DNA of 64,000 nucleotides from Chitinophaga sp. CF118 (lineage in GTDB: Bacteria; Bacteroidota; Bacteroidia; Chitinophagales; Chitinophagaceae). This document shows, one piece after another, positions 48,582 to 58,200 of the stretch. A model generated the notes under the pieces. That model was not told the origin of the DNA, searched no databases, and saw only the letters and a list, made by a program, of their open reading frames with translations. Where the stretch lies: assembly GCF_900112615.1 (NCBI RefSeq), contig NZ_FOMK01000011.1, positions 145,587 to 209,586 on the forward strand, read 5' to 3'. How positions within the stretch are numbered: position 1 is the stretch's first letter; each line of letters opens with the position of its first letter. The translations under genes and the position numbers were made by a program.

Positions 48582-49163
48582 ATGACAGAACTTCTCAAAC
48601 AAAATATTGCCAAACATATTTCTCTTTCTGAAAAAGCAACAGAAGTGTTTTGTAATTTATTCCAACAGAAGTTAATTAAGAAAAAGAGTTTTTTATTAAA
48701 AGAGGGTGAAATATGCAAGTTTGAAGGTTTTGTTACCAAAGGACTCTTTCGTGTGTATCATATTGACAAAAGCGGTGCTGAGCAAATACTTTATTTTGCC
48801 ATAGAAAATTGGTGGATCACTGATATTGATAGCTTTACTAATGGTTTACCATCCCAACTTTTTATTGAAGCGCTTGAAGATAGCGAGGTGCTTTTAATTT
48901 CAAAAAAAGATAAAGAGTTTGCATACGCAAATTTGCCTGAAATTGAGAAGTTATTCAGGGTAATGACTCAAAAAACGCATGTTGCTCTCCAAAGAAGAAT
49001 GATAGATAATCTGAGCAAAACTGCCGATCAGCGCTATCTTGATTTTATAGAAAAATATCCTAAGATTTATCAACGACTTTCTAATCTTCAAATAGCTGCT
49101 TACTTAGGTATCAGCCACGAGTTCCTGAGTAAAATAAGAAAAAAGATAGCTGGCAAAAAATAA
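48582..49163 (+). CDS. Crp/Fnr family transcriptional regulator
   Basis: A 193-residue regulator with an N-terminal cyclic-nucleotide-binding-type beta-roll (KKKSFLLKEGEICKFEGFVT, GLFRVYHIDKSGAEQILYF) and a short C-terminal helix-turn-helix (RLSNLQIAAYLGISHEFLSK). No cysteine cluster for an iron-sulfur centre is visible. It is followed by a dyad of FNR-box form and the MBL-fold gene, a common neighbourhood for single-target regulators. Confidence 0.9.
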   Translation: MTELLKQNIAKHISLSEKATEVFCNLFQQKLIKKKSFLLKEGEICKFEGFVTKGLFRVYHIDKSGAEQILYFAIENWWITDIDSFTNGLPSQLFIEALEDSEVLLISKKDKEFAYANLPEIEKLFRVMTQKTHVALQRRMIDNLSKTADQRYLDFIEKYPKIYQRLSNLQIAAYLGISHEFLSKIRKKIAGKK

Positions 49164-49178
49164 TGTGATTTTCATTTA

Positions 49179-49192
49179 TTGAACTTGTTCAA
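49179..49192. promoter_or_regulatory. FNR/CRP-like operator dyad
   Basis: TTGAACTTGTTCAA, within the longer palindrome ATTGAACTTGTTCAAT, has the half-site spacing of Fnr boxes (TTGAT-N4-ATCAA). It lies between the Crp/Fnr-type gene and the MBL-fold gene, about 55 nt before the latter's start. Confidence 0.5.
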
Positions 49193-49246
49193 TGTTTTTA
49201 TGCATTGGATGATAGCATCTTTGCGTCATCATTTAAAACAATACAG

Positions 49247-50137
49247 ATGAAACATGTCCTTTCAATAGCATTATTAACAACTTTAATCTTATTCAAAATG
49301 GATGTTCAGGCACAAAGTTTCAAGGTTATTGAAACTGACAAATTAAAACTGCAGGTTTACAACGCATCGGAAAATAGTTTTGGCGTAGCCTCAGTCATCA
49401 TATCTGGGAAAACCGATGCGGTATTAATTGATGCGCAATTTACATTGGCGGACGCTGAAACAGTAGCGCAAGAAATTAAAAAAACAGGTAAAAAGCTGAC
49501 CGCAATTTATGTTTCTCACGGTGACCCCGATTTTTATTTCGGGTTAGAGGTATTCAAGAAGTATTTTCCGGAAGTAACTGCTTATGCCTCGCCAGCAACT
49601 GTAGACCATATCAAAGCTACTGCTCAGAAAAAATTAGAGGTTTGGGGTGAAAGGCTTGGCAAAAACATCACATCAAACGTCGTTTTACCACAGGTTTTAA
49701 AAGGAAACAGTATTGATTTAGAAGGGCAGAAATTAGAAATCATTGGCTTAGAAGAATTTCCAACTACAACTTTTGTTTGGATACCTTCCATAAAAGCAGC
49801 AGTAGGTGGAATAAACGTTTTCGGAACTAGTTTCCACCTTTGGATGGCAGATGCAGCAACAGTTAAAGCCCGTGAACAATGGATATCAGTTTTGGACAAA
49901 ATTGAATCACTTCAACCAGCGATTGTAGTTCCCGCTCATGGTAAATCTGAAACAGCATTTGATTTGACAACAGTCAGGCATACAAAAAGTTATATCCAAT
50001 TCTACGAACAGGCATTGAAAACCAATAAAACATCAGAAACTCTGATAGCTACATTGAAATCAAAATACCCAACCCTTACTTTTGAAACTGCTCTGCAAAT
50101 AGGTGCAAAAGTAAACACAGGTGAAATGAAATGGTAA
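49247..50137 (+). CDS. Exported metallo-beta-lactamase-fold protein with substituted metal ligands
   Basis: About 296 residues from ATG 49247, which gives a clean signal peptide (MKHVLSIALLTTLILFKMDV, ending QAQ). The MBL fold is clear (DAVLIDAQFTLADAETVAQE, IYVSHGDPDFYFGLEVFKKY, VVPAHGKSE). The signature HxHxDH reads His91-Gly-Asp93-Pro-Asp95-Phe96, so two His are replaced by Asp and Phe. Metal binding may be mononuclear or lost. The gene overlaps the NTF2-like gene by 7 nt. Confidence 0.85.
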   Translation: MKHVLSIALLTTLILFKMDVQAQSFKVIETDKLKLQVYNASENSFGVASVIISGKTDAVLIDAQFTLADAETVAQEIKKTGKKLTAIYVSHGDPDFYFGLEVFKKYFPEVTAYASPATVDHIKATAQKKLEVWGERLGKNITSNVVLPQVLKGNSIDLEGQKLEIIGLEEFPTTTFVWIPSIKAAVGGINVFGTSFHLWMADAATVKAREQWISVLDKIESLQPAIVVPAHGKSETAFDLTTVRHTKSYIQFYEQALKTNKTSETLIATLKSKYPTLTFETALQIGAKVNTGEMKW

Positions 50138-50595
50138 AATCAACAATCATCTTCAGCCTGGCAACGCTTATAGCTTTGTCGGGCTGTTCTTTAAATAAAA
50201 ACAAAATGACAAATTTAGAGATAGTAAGGAGCACTTACGAGGGGAAAACTTCAGAAGAGAATGGTAAGAATCTTGCTGAGCATGTAGCGGAAAATATTAC
50301 CTGGACTGAAGCCAGGGGTTTTCCATATGCAGGTACTTATATTGGTTTGGAAAGTATTACCAGGAATGTATTTAGCCGATTAGGTAGTGAATGGATAGAT
50401 TATAAATTTACGCCGGAAGACTATGTTGCTAGTGAAAATAAGGTTGTTGCCTATGGTACTTACACGGGTACCTACAAAGCCTCGGGCAGGTATTTTGAGG
50501 CAAGAGTTGCTCATGTTTGGAAATTGAAGGATGGAAAAATTATAAGTTTTGAGCAATTCGTTGACAGTCAAACTGTGAACAATGCAATGAAGTAA
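50131..50595 (+). CDS. NTF2/SnoaL-like lipoprotein
   Basis: A 154-residue protein: lipoprotein signal (IIFSLATLIALSGCSLNKN, lipobox Cys20) and a SnoaL-like cone fold (EIVRSTYEGKTSEENGKNLA, HVAENITWTEARGFPYAGTY, YFEARVAHVWKLKDGKIISF, EQFVDSQTVNNAM). Such proteins are small ligand-binding or isomerase-like domains; activity unknown. Coupled with the MBL-fold gene by a 7-nt overlap. Confidence 0.85.
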   Translation: MVKSTIIFSLATLIALSGCSLNKNKMTNLEIVRSTYEGKTSEENGKNLAEHVAENITWTEARGFPYAGTYIGLESITRNVFSRLGSEWIDYKFTPEDYVASENKVVAYGTYTGTYKASGRYFEARVAHVWKLKDGKIISFEQFVDSQTVNNAMK

Positions 50596-50803
50596 ACTAC
50601 CATATCAGATTATTGCCATTCCTCTGTATTAAGCCTAATTGTAACCGGGATCGATTGCGTTAATATTTTTAGCAGATTTAGCTTTTTTCTAATTTATGTT
50701 TTATACTTTGAATAAGAAAAATTGCTTAGCACTGTCGAGTATCTGATACCTAGTTAAAGCCCCATTAGTTAACTGAATTCCATAACGTGAAAAAAACATT
50801 AAA

Positions 50804-51910
50804 ATGAAAACAACCTATTTTAGTTCTTTAGCCATAATTATAGCGATGGCTTGTATTTCCTTAAGTTGCAAGAAGAGCCAGGGGGAAAACACCGATTTAA
50901 AACCTCTCACAATGGGAGCTGCACAAGCAGCTGCTGCGGCTTGTTCTGCACAGGGATGGGCATCTCAAAACGGAGGAACAACAGGTGGGGGTACAGCCAC
51001 TGCTACCGTTGTCACAACTTATGCCACCTTAAAGGCTGCCATACAAAATACCAGTGTGAAAGTAATACAGGTAAATGGCACCATTACAATACCTTCAGGA
51101 GGAAGAATTTCCTTCCAGGATCAAACAGGAAAAACAATCTTTGGTTCATCTGGTGCGAAACTGGTTTCGGCAGATCAAACCAAGGATAACTCCGGTATTA
51201 TCTACGTGAAACGATGTAATAATATTATTATTCGTAATCTTACTTTTGAAGGACCAGGTGCATATGACGTTGATGGTTGGGATAACGCAACTATAGATGC
51301 CAGTAATAATGTATGGGTAGACCATTGCGAGTTCAGAGATGGGGTTGACGGCAACTTCGATATCAAAAACACGGCTGATTATATTACGGTTTCCTATTGC
51401 AAATTCGCGTACTTAAAACCACCAAAAGCGGGTGGTTCTGGCGGCTCCGATGATCATCGTTTCTCAAATTTAATCGGGTCAAGTGATGGCGCAACAGCCG
51501 ACAGAGGTCACCTCCGTATTACGTTTGCACGTTGCTGGTGGGCGCAGGGCTGCGTAGCCAGAATGCCACGGGTAAGATTTGGTAAAGTACATATAGTGAA
51601 CAGTTACTTTAATAGTACGGCAAGTAGTTATTGTATTCAAGCCGGTTTTGAGGCGAATCTGTTAATAGCGTCGAACGTTTTTGAAAATGTTAAGACTCCA
51701 ATTGATTTAATGTCCAAAACTTCTACCGCAGTTCAGGTTACAGGTAATACGTTCACAAGTGTAACCGGAAACACAGCTGGTAATGGCGTTACAGCCTTTA
51801 CGCCGCCTTACAGTATTTCAATACTAAGTGCTTCCAGCGTTAAATCTACGGTAACGGCATCAAATGGTGCCGGAGCTACACTATCCGGTAATACCTGTAC
51901 TTCTATATAA
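50804..51910 (+). CDS. Pectate lyase family 1 (PL1) lipoprotein
   Basis: A 368-residue surface enzyme cleaving polygalacturonate by beta-elimination. The lipobox is ISLSC (Cys22). The right-handed beta-helix shows the PL1 motifs VWVDHCEF (near 172), DGNFDIKNTADYITVSYCKF, and RMPRVRFGKVHIVNSYF, the catalytic Arg being in the RxPxxRxGxxH motif near residue 250. A Thr/Gly-rich linker follows the lipobox. No pectin-specific SusCD pair is next to it, so it seems a stand-alone enzyme. Confidence 0.94.
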   Translation: MKTTYFSSLAIIIAMACISLSCKKSQGENTDLKPLTMGAAQAAAAACSAQGWASQNGGTTGGGTATATVVTTYATLKAAIQNTSVKVIQVNGTITIPSGGRISFQDQTGKTIFGSSGAKLVSADQTKDNSGIIYVKRCNNIIIRNLTFEGPGAYDVDGWDNATIDASNNVWVDHCEFRDGVDGNFDIKNTADYITVSYCKFAYLKPPKAGGSGGSDDHRFSNLIGSSDGATADRGHLRITFARCWWAQGCVARMPRVRFGKVHIVNSYFNSTASSYCIQAGFEANLLIASNVFENVKTPIDLMSKTSTAVQVTGNTFTSVTGNTAGNGVTAFTPPYSISILSASSVKSTVTASNGAGATLSGNTCTSI

Positions 51911-51996
51911 TTCTTTTGTTAGGTGCTTTGACAATAACAACAGGGTTTTAACTAAAGGTCAGATCACAAACTAAGGGTTCCAACAAAATGTCAAGA

Positions 51997-52026
51997 GGCT
52001 GGATCGTTTCTGATCCAGCCTTTTTT
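51997..52026. terminator. Bidirectional terminator after the pectate lyase gene
   Basis: GGCTGGATC pairs with GATCCAGCC around a 6-nt loop, then TTTTTT, just before the end of the convergent thioesterase gene. Confidence 0.9.
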
Positions 52027-52031
52027 GTGTG

Positions 52032-52433
52032 TCAGGCATGTACTGCAATCATTGTTGCTGTCATCCTGGCTATTAATTTCTCTTCGTTCTTATCAAAGAC
52101 ATATCCTTCGCAAATTGTCAGAGTTTTGCCGGATTGCAAAACTTTTCCTATAGCAATGAGTGCTGGCGTATGAGCAGGTTTCAGAAAATTGATTTTGAAT
52201 TCAACAGTAAGAACTTCTGAATTATCAGGCATCATTGTGAGTGCTGCATAGCCACAAGCGGTATCTACGATACTTGTCGCTACGCCAGCATGAAAAAAGC
52301 CGTGTTGTTGTGTCAGGGCTTCTGAAAATTCGCAAGTGATTTTGACCTGCCCTTTTTCCACCTCTATCAATTGAGCATTCAAAGTTTGCATCAAGCCTTG
52401 TTTAACAAAACTCTCTTTTATTGCTTCATACAT
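52032..52433 (-). CDS. PaaI-type hotdog-fold thioesterase
   Basis: A 133-residue hotdog-fold enzyme likely hydrolysing acyl- or aryl-CoA thioesters. The pattern LTQQHGFFHAGVATSIVDTA then CGYAALTMMPDNSEVLTVEF, and INFLKPAHTPALIAIGKVLQ, matches the PaaI family, with the active-site HGFFHAG loop. The ATG at 52433 is chosen over a TTG three codons upstream. Likely in a minus-strand unit with the cupin and MarR-GNAT genes. Confidence 0.88.
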   Translation of the reverse strand: MYEAIKESFVKQGLMQTLNAQLIEVEKGQVKITCEFSEALTQQHGFFHAGVATSIVDTACGYAALTMMPDNSEVLTVEFKINFLKPAHTPALIAIGKVLQSGKTLTICEGYVFDKNEEKLIARMTATMIAVHA

Positions 52434-52460
52434 GGTGGTCAAATTTTTTGATGGATAAAC

Positions 52461-52784
52461 CTATAGATAGTCCTGCCTTATTGGAGTAAACACATCTACA
52501 ACCTCGCCTGCTTCTATAATTTCAATAGAATGTTCAACGTTGGCAGGAATGGAATAGGAATCTCCCGGAGTTAATAAAAATTCTTCTCCACCGAATTTCA
52601 ATTTGTATTTGCCGGATACAACATAACCACTCTGTTCGTTGGGGTGTTTATGAAAAGGAACAGAATCTGTTGGTTTATATAACATCTTGGTTACCATGGA
52701 ATCTTTCCCAATAGAAAGAACTACAAAATCAACTCCCAGAAACTGTCTTGGAGTAGCGTTCTCCTTTTTTACTACATTTTTCAT
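52461..52784 (-). CDS. Cupin domain protein
   Basis: A 107-residue single cupin. The two motifs are VPFHKHPNEQSGYVVSGKYK and LTPGDSYSIPANVEHSIEII, carrying the His and Glu metal ligands. The start MKNVVKKENA (52784) is preferred because a longer frame from 52844 would overlap the neighbouring gene by about 30 nt. Ligand unknown. It lies between the thioesterase and the MarR-GNAT gene on the minus strand. Confidence 0.85.
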   Translation of the reverse strand: MKNVVKKENATPRQFLGVDFVVLSIGKDSMVTKMLYKPTDSVPFHKHPNEQSGYVVSGKYKLKFGGEEFLLTPGDSYSIPANVEHSIEIIEAGEVVDVFTPIRQDYL

Positions 52785-52813
52785 ATTCTTGATGTTTAAA
52801 AGTAAAGCATTGT

Positions 52814-53761
52814 TCAAAATCTTAACTCCATTTGGATGTTGCATCTTTCATAAGGAGTTGCCCGGCCGATAACTTTCTTAAACCCTAACTTCTGATAAAG
52901 ATTTATGGCGGCTTTCAGGTCAGTGTTACTTTCCAGATAGATGGTTTTTGCACCCAGAGCTTTAGCTTTATCAATGATCGCCTGCCCCAAAAGCCAGCCG
53001 ATATTTTTGCCTTGTGCTTTTGGAGAAACAGCCATTTTAGCCAGTTCATAATCATAAAGGGGATCGTTCATCTTGACAAGCGCGCAAACACCAACCGGCT
53101 CTTCATTGTATAGTGCCACGAAAATTTCACCGCCTTTATCAAGGATATACTCCTTCGGATGATCCAGTGCTTTATAATCCGCTTCCTCCATCTTAAAAAA
53201 AGTAGAGATCCATTCTTCATTAAGTTTTTTAAATGCTTCAGCATATATAGGCTCGTAGGGCACTATATTTACCAGTGCACTTTCACGCTGCTTTTTCTGT
53301 TCTATTACATACCGGTACAAACTTTTTTGATTCAACAGGAACTCCCACTCTTCAATAGCCTTCCAGAGGTCATGCTTTGCACTACTCAGTATTGCCTCCA
53401 CAGCGTTCGTTACATCAGTATATTGATCTTTAATCTTCTCCGTCAATTCCTTGCCTTTTTTAGACAGGCTTACCACATTTTTACGACCGTCTTGTTTGTC
53501 CTTTTTCTCAATTATCAGACCCTTTTTAGCCATTTCAGTAACGATCTTACTAACAGAAGGATGCGAATGGCCGATTTGCTGGGCGATTTCAGTAATTGTG
53601 AAATTTCCATTCGAGAGAATATGAAAAACAGGAAACCACTTCGGCTGTAAGTCGATTTCGTAAAGCTTGTAGATATCAGCAGCGTCGGTTGTTATTTTAT
53701 CTGTAAGGAGACGAAGCCGGCTGCCAATAGCCATTTTTCCTATTTGATCAAAAAACTCCAT
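52814..53761 (-). CDS. MarR-type helix-turn-helix and GNAT acetyltransferase fusion
   Basis: A 315-residue bifunctional protein. Residues ~1-150 form a MarR winged helix (FTITEIAQQIGHSHPSVSKI, KKDKQDGRKNVVSLSKKGKE); residues ~165-315 a GNAT domain (NIVPYEPIYAEAFKKLNEEW, EEPVGVCALVKM, AVSPKAQGKNIGWLLGQAII with the acetyl-CoA loop Q-x-x-G, IYLESNTDLKAAINLYQKLG). Such fusions may modify a small molecule or themselves in response to a ligand; the target is unknown. Confidence 0.9.
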   Translation of the reverse strand: MEFFDQIGKMAIGSRLRLLTDKITTDAADIYKLYEIDLQPKWFPVFHILSNGNFTITEIAQQIGHSHPSVSKIVTEMAKKGLIIEKKDKQDGRKNVVSLSKKGKELTEKIKDQYTDVTNAVEAILSSAKHDLWKAIEEWEFLLNQKSLYRYVIEQKKQRESALVNIVPYEPIYAEAFKKLNEEWISTFFKMEEADYKALDHPKEYILDKGGEIFVALYNEEPVGVCALVKMNDPLYDYELAKMAVSPKAQGKNIGWLLGQAIIDKAKALGAKTIYLESNTDLKAAINLYQKLGFKKVIGRATPYERCNIQMELRF

Positions 53762-53905
53762 ATAAGTATCTATTTACGTAACCAGTTACGCAAATGTACA
53801 AATTTTCTTTAAAAACCAAGTTTTGGGACAAATTGATACTCCGGAAAATAATTACAAATACTCCGTTGGCGTATATTTTGTGGGATAATAACTAAATCTG
53901 TTTTT

Positions 53906-54142
53906 ATGCTTAGGAATTCCACTTTTTCGGTAATTACGGTGACTATTTACCTGGTGGTTTATTGTTTCCTGCTGCAAATTGAACGTACACAATGGTTGGG
54001 TTTTCTGATGTTCACACTTTCACCAATCCTTGTGATATGGATGGTTTATACAGTATTGAAATATGGGGTATATAATGGTCGTGAGCTTGCAGAGGGAGAA
54101 GAATATGGTTATCAGGATAAAATAATAAAACATGAGGGATAG
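53906..54142 (+). CDS. Small membrane protein of unknown function
   Basis: A 78-residue protein with two transmembrane helices (VITVTIYLVVYCFLLQI and WLGFLMFTLSPILVIWMVYT) and a short acidic tail (ELAEGEEYGYQDKIIKHEG). It resembles unnamed small proteins of Bacteroidota. It is convergent with the AraC gene that ends 5 nt beyond it. Confidence 0.6.
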   Translation: MLRNSTFSVITVTIYLVVYCFLLQIERTQWLGFLMFTLSPILVIWMVYTVLKYGVYNGRELAEGEEYGYQDKIIKHEG

Positions 54143-54147
54143 GAACG

Positions 54148-55035
54148 TTATACAAACGTTCTTACCCCTGAAGAAGAAGTATATGCCAGTCGAAACTCTT
54201 TCGGTGTACAATCTTTCTTTTTTCTGAAGATGCGGTTAAAGTTCGAGATGTTATTGAACCCGCATTTATAGGCTATCTCATTAATGCCGTGAGTGGTTTC
54301 TATCAGCATCCGGGATGCATGTCCCAGACGTATCTCAATGAGTGTATCCACAAATGTTTTGCCGATTTTCAGCTTGAAGAAACGGCTAAAAGATACATTT
54401 GTCATAGCCGCAATTTTCGCTGCCTCACTCAGACTTACATTTTTATCGAAGTTATCATTCAGATATTTCATGATCTTCTCAATCCGTCGACTGTTATAGG
54501 ATAACGTTTCCGTATTACGGAAACTGGCGTCTGATAATATGCGGATATTACGGGAGATGGAAAGATCATGTAGTATAGACATCAGTTCCAGTACGGAATC
54601 AAACCCCTGTTTTTGTGGCAATAATACCAGTCTGGGCAGAATAGAAGTGATTGTTTCCCGCGAAAAGAGGATTCCCCTCAAAGAGCGTTCAAGCAAACTC
54701 CGGATAAAGCTCATCTGGTTACGCTGTAAGAATTTATCATCAAACAGGTCGCGGTGAAATTGTACAGTGATCTCTTTTACGATACCGCCCTGGTGTTTGT
54801 TGGTAAACCAGCCGTGTTGCAGGTTTGGACCTACCAATACCAGTTCCAGGTCATTAATCTCCTCCATATGATCTCCTATGATACGTTTGGCTCCCGTAGC
54901 ATGCTGGATAAAGTTCAACTCAAACTCTTCGTGATAATGTAATGGAAAATCGAACACCGTTTTCTCTCTTGCAAAGAGCGTAAAACAATCATTTTGTGTA
55001 AGTGGTGTTATTTCCCTTAACAGCTTTCCCCCCAT
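54148..55035 (-). CDS. AraC family regulator of the mannan locus
   Basis: About 295 residues from ATG 55035 (a TTG eight codons upstream is possible). The N-terminal cupin-like sugar-sensing half shows FDFPLHYHEEFELNFIQHAT and VLVGPNLQHGWFT; the C-terminal AraC domain shows NVSLSEAAKIAAMTNVSFSR, FKLKIGKTFVDTLIEIRLGH and GINEIAYKCGFNNISNFNRI. It is divergent from the susC gene and separated by about 230 nt of AT-rich DNA, so it is the likely regulator of the locus. Confidence 0.9.
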   Translation of the reverse strand: MGGKLLREITPLTQNDCFTLFAREKTVFDFPLHYHEEFELNFIQHATGAKRIIGDHMEEINDLELVLVGPNLQHGWFTNKHQGGIVKEITVQFHRDLFDDKFLQRNQMSFIRSLLERSLRGILFSRETITSILPRLVLLPQKQGFDSVLELMSILHDLSISRNIRILSDASFRNTETLSYNSRRIEKIMKYLNDNFDKNVSLSEAAKIAAMTNVSFSRFFKLKIGKTFVDTLIEIRLGHASRMLIETTHGINEIAYKCGFNNISNFNRIFRKKKDCTPKEFRLAYTSSSGVRTFV

Positions 55036-55267
55036 AAATAAAATATTATACGGGTGCAAGATATCCAGTTTTTGGCAATTAAAGTATAGTAATGGTGTAA
55101 TAAAGTATTAATTGAATATAATGCCAATAGTTATATAAGGCTATGCTATACTGTAGTTTCAAGCCATTGATTTTTAATTTGACAGAATTAATACCTGTTA
55201 ATGATAAAAAAGTATTATTTATGAGTTCTAAATAAGAGCATCTTTGTTGTAAATAAGTACACACGTT

Positions 55268-58200
55268 ATGAATAAGTATCTACTAAGGGAGTTCCCAATC
55301 ATTCTTTTATGTGTATTCTTTCATCTGACCGCCTTTTCGCAGGAAAGGAAGGTGACTGGTACTGTAAAAGATGAGAAGGGAACTCTGCTTCCGGGGGCGA
55401 CAGTACTGGTGAAGGGCCTTAAAGTGGCGACCAGTACAGATTTTAATGGCAATTTCTCACTGAATGTCCCAGATGGCAGTAAAGCGCTGGTTATTTCCTT
55501 TGTCGGCATGCAGTCTCAGGAAGTTCAACTGGGTAAAAAAAGCACTTTTGATATCACTTTAAGTTTACAGTCTACAGCGTTAAATGATCTGGTCGTGATC
55601 GGTTATGGTACTGTGAAAAAATCCGACCTCACCGGCTCTGTTCAAAAGATTGGCCGGGAAGACCTGATCAGAAATACGCCTACGAATGCGCTGGAAGCAC
55701 TGCAGGGTAAACTGGCGGGTGTAAATGTTACACAAAATGATGGTGCGCCCGGCGCCGGACTGAGCATCAGAATCAGGGGTTCTAACTCATTCCTGGGTGG
55801 TACAGAACCATTATATGTAATAGACGGTGTGCCTTTTAATAATAGCAGCAGCGGTTCTACACCGGCATCTATCGGCGATGATGAGAAACAAACTATCAAT
55901 GCAATGTCTTTTGTAAATCCAAGCGATATTGAATCTATTGAAGTGTTGAAAGATGCGTCTGCTACCGCTATCTATGGTTCCCGTGGTGCGAATGGAGTTG
56001 TGCTGATCACTACCCGCAGGGGCCGTACAGGAAAAGATAAAGTGGAGTTAAATATCAATGTTGGAATGTCTGAAGTGTTTCGCAGAATAAAAGTGCTGAA
56101 TGCACATAATTATGCGCTGTACCAGAACGAATCTTTCCAGAAGGAGAACGATATAGAAGGTACTACCTACGATCTTCCTTATCCGGGTAAGAATATGCCT
56201 GTTTCAGGTTACCCGGATTCTACCTATTATGCTCCCGGACCAGATGATTATGGTACTGGGACTGACTGGCAGGATCAAATCTTTCGCCACGCACTTTTCC
56301 AGAATTATTCAGTAAGTATTTCCGGTGGTAGTGATGCGGGTAATCATAGCCTGTCATTCAATTATCTGGATCAGGACGGTACAATTGTCAACTCTAATTT
56401 CAAGCGTTATAGTGTTAACCTGAACCTAAACAGGAACCTGGGTAAACATATTAAAATGGGTACAAGTACCATGCTGAGCCGCTCTATTATGAACGGTGTG
56501 AAAACAGGTACTACCAAAATTGACGATGTATCTGCCGGTGTGGTAAGATCTGCTTTGTCATTCCCTTCTACACAAGGATTGATAGATCCTGCTACCGGTG
56601 CTTTCTCCAGTATATTTTTTATTACAAACCCTTATGTATATACGAGGGATGTGCTGAATAAAGTATCAAGCATCAACATTTTTACATCCAACTACGCAGA
56701 AGCAGCTATTACAAAAGACCTGAAATTCCGTCAGAATATTGGTTTTAACTATGCCTATAACTTACGTGACCAATATTATCCAAGATCGGTGTATGAAGGA
56801 CAAAGCGTAAAAGGCTGGGGACTGAAAGCGGATGATATCTGGAGTAGTGTAGTGTCTGAAAGTTTGCTCACCTACATGAAACAACTGAACAAACATTCCA
56901 TCAATGTGGTTGCTGGTGCTACTTATGAGCGCACAGATGGACAGACTAAAAATATCCAGGCTAAAACATTCCCGAATGATCTCATGAAGAATGAAAACCT
57001 GTACGCAGGAGAGATACAGGTTACTCCTGTTAATAACAGGTATAGCGCCACACTGGTATCTGGTCTGATACGTGCTAACTATAACTACGATGACAGATAC
57101 CTTTTAACGGCGTCTTTCCGTAGAGACGGATCCAGCAAATTCGGTAAAGATAATAAGTGGGCAAACTTCCCTTCTGTAGCATTAGCATGGAAGCTGGTGA
57201 ATGAGTCTTTTATTAAAAGCGTACCGGCAATCAGTGATCTGAAACTACGTGGTAGCTATGGACAAACAGGTAACCAGGGTATTGGTTCCTATGCATCTTT
57301 ATCCAAGCTGGCTGTATACAACTATATATTAGGTGGAAGTGTACAAACCGGCCTGGCAGACGATTATTATGCGGGACCTGCTAATGATAAACTGAAGTGG
57401 GAAACTACAGCTGCTTATAACGTGGGATTGGATTTAGGGCTGTTCACCAGAATCAATCTGCATGTGGATGCATATAAGAAGAAAACAAATGATCTGCTCC
57501 AGTATATTGTTACACCGAGTTCTACTGGCTTCGGTAAAGCCTTACGCAACTCTGGTTCTGTAGAGAATAAAGGTTTGGAAGTGGCATTGGATGGTAATCC
57601 GGTAAAAACAAAAAACTTTGAGTGGAATGTGAGTGCGAATATCGCATTCAACAGAAATAAGATCCTGAGCCTGGGAGGAGATGTGAAGGAACAGTTTGCA
57701 GATAATATCTCTACGGGAGATGCGCCTTTTATTCAGAAAGTAGGTCATCCTATTGGTGCATTGTATGGATATAAAGAAGATGGTTATTATGATAATGAAG
57801 CGGAAGTAAGAAGCGATCCTGCTTATAGTTCACAGTCTGATGCTATTGTGAAACGTACTGTTGGAGAAATAAAATACAAAGACATTGACGGAACTCCTGG
57901 TATCACTACAACTGACCGTACTTTTATTGGTAATGTAAATCCTAAATATACTTTCGGTATCACCAATAATTTCCGTTATAAAAACTGGGATTTCAGCATA
58001 TTTATAAGTGGTGTGCAGGGAAATGATGTGATCAATATGAACTACCGTTTCTTTGGTAACATAGGAGACTATAAAAATATTACTCAGTCTATGTGGGATA
58101 ACAGATGGCAGGAAGGAAAAGACAACAGTAATGCTGCATGGCCTAAAGCTATTCACCAGTTCTGGCGTACCATGTATTTCTCCCGCAGATATATTGAGGA

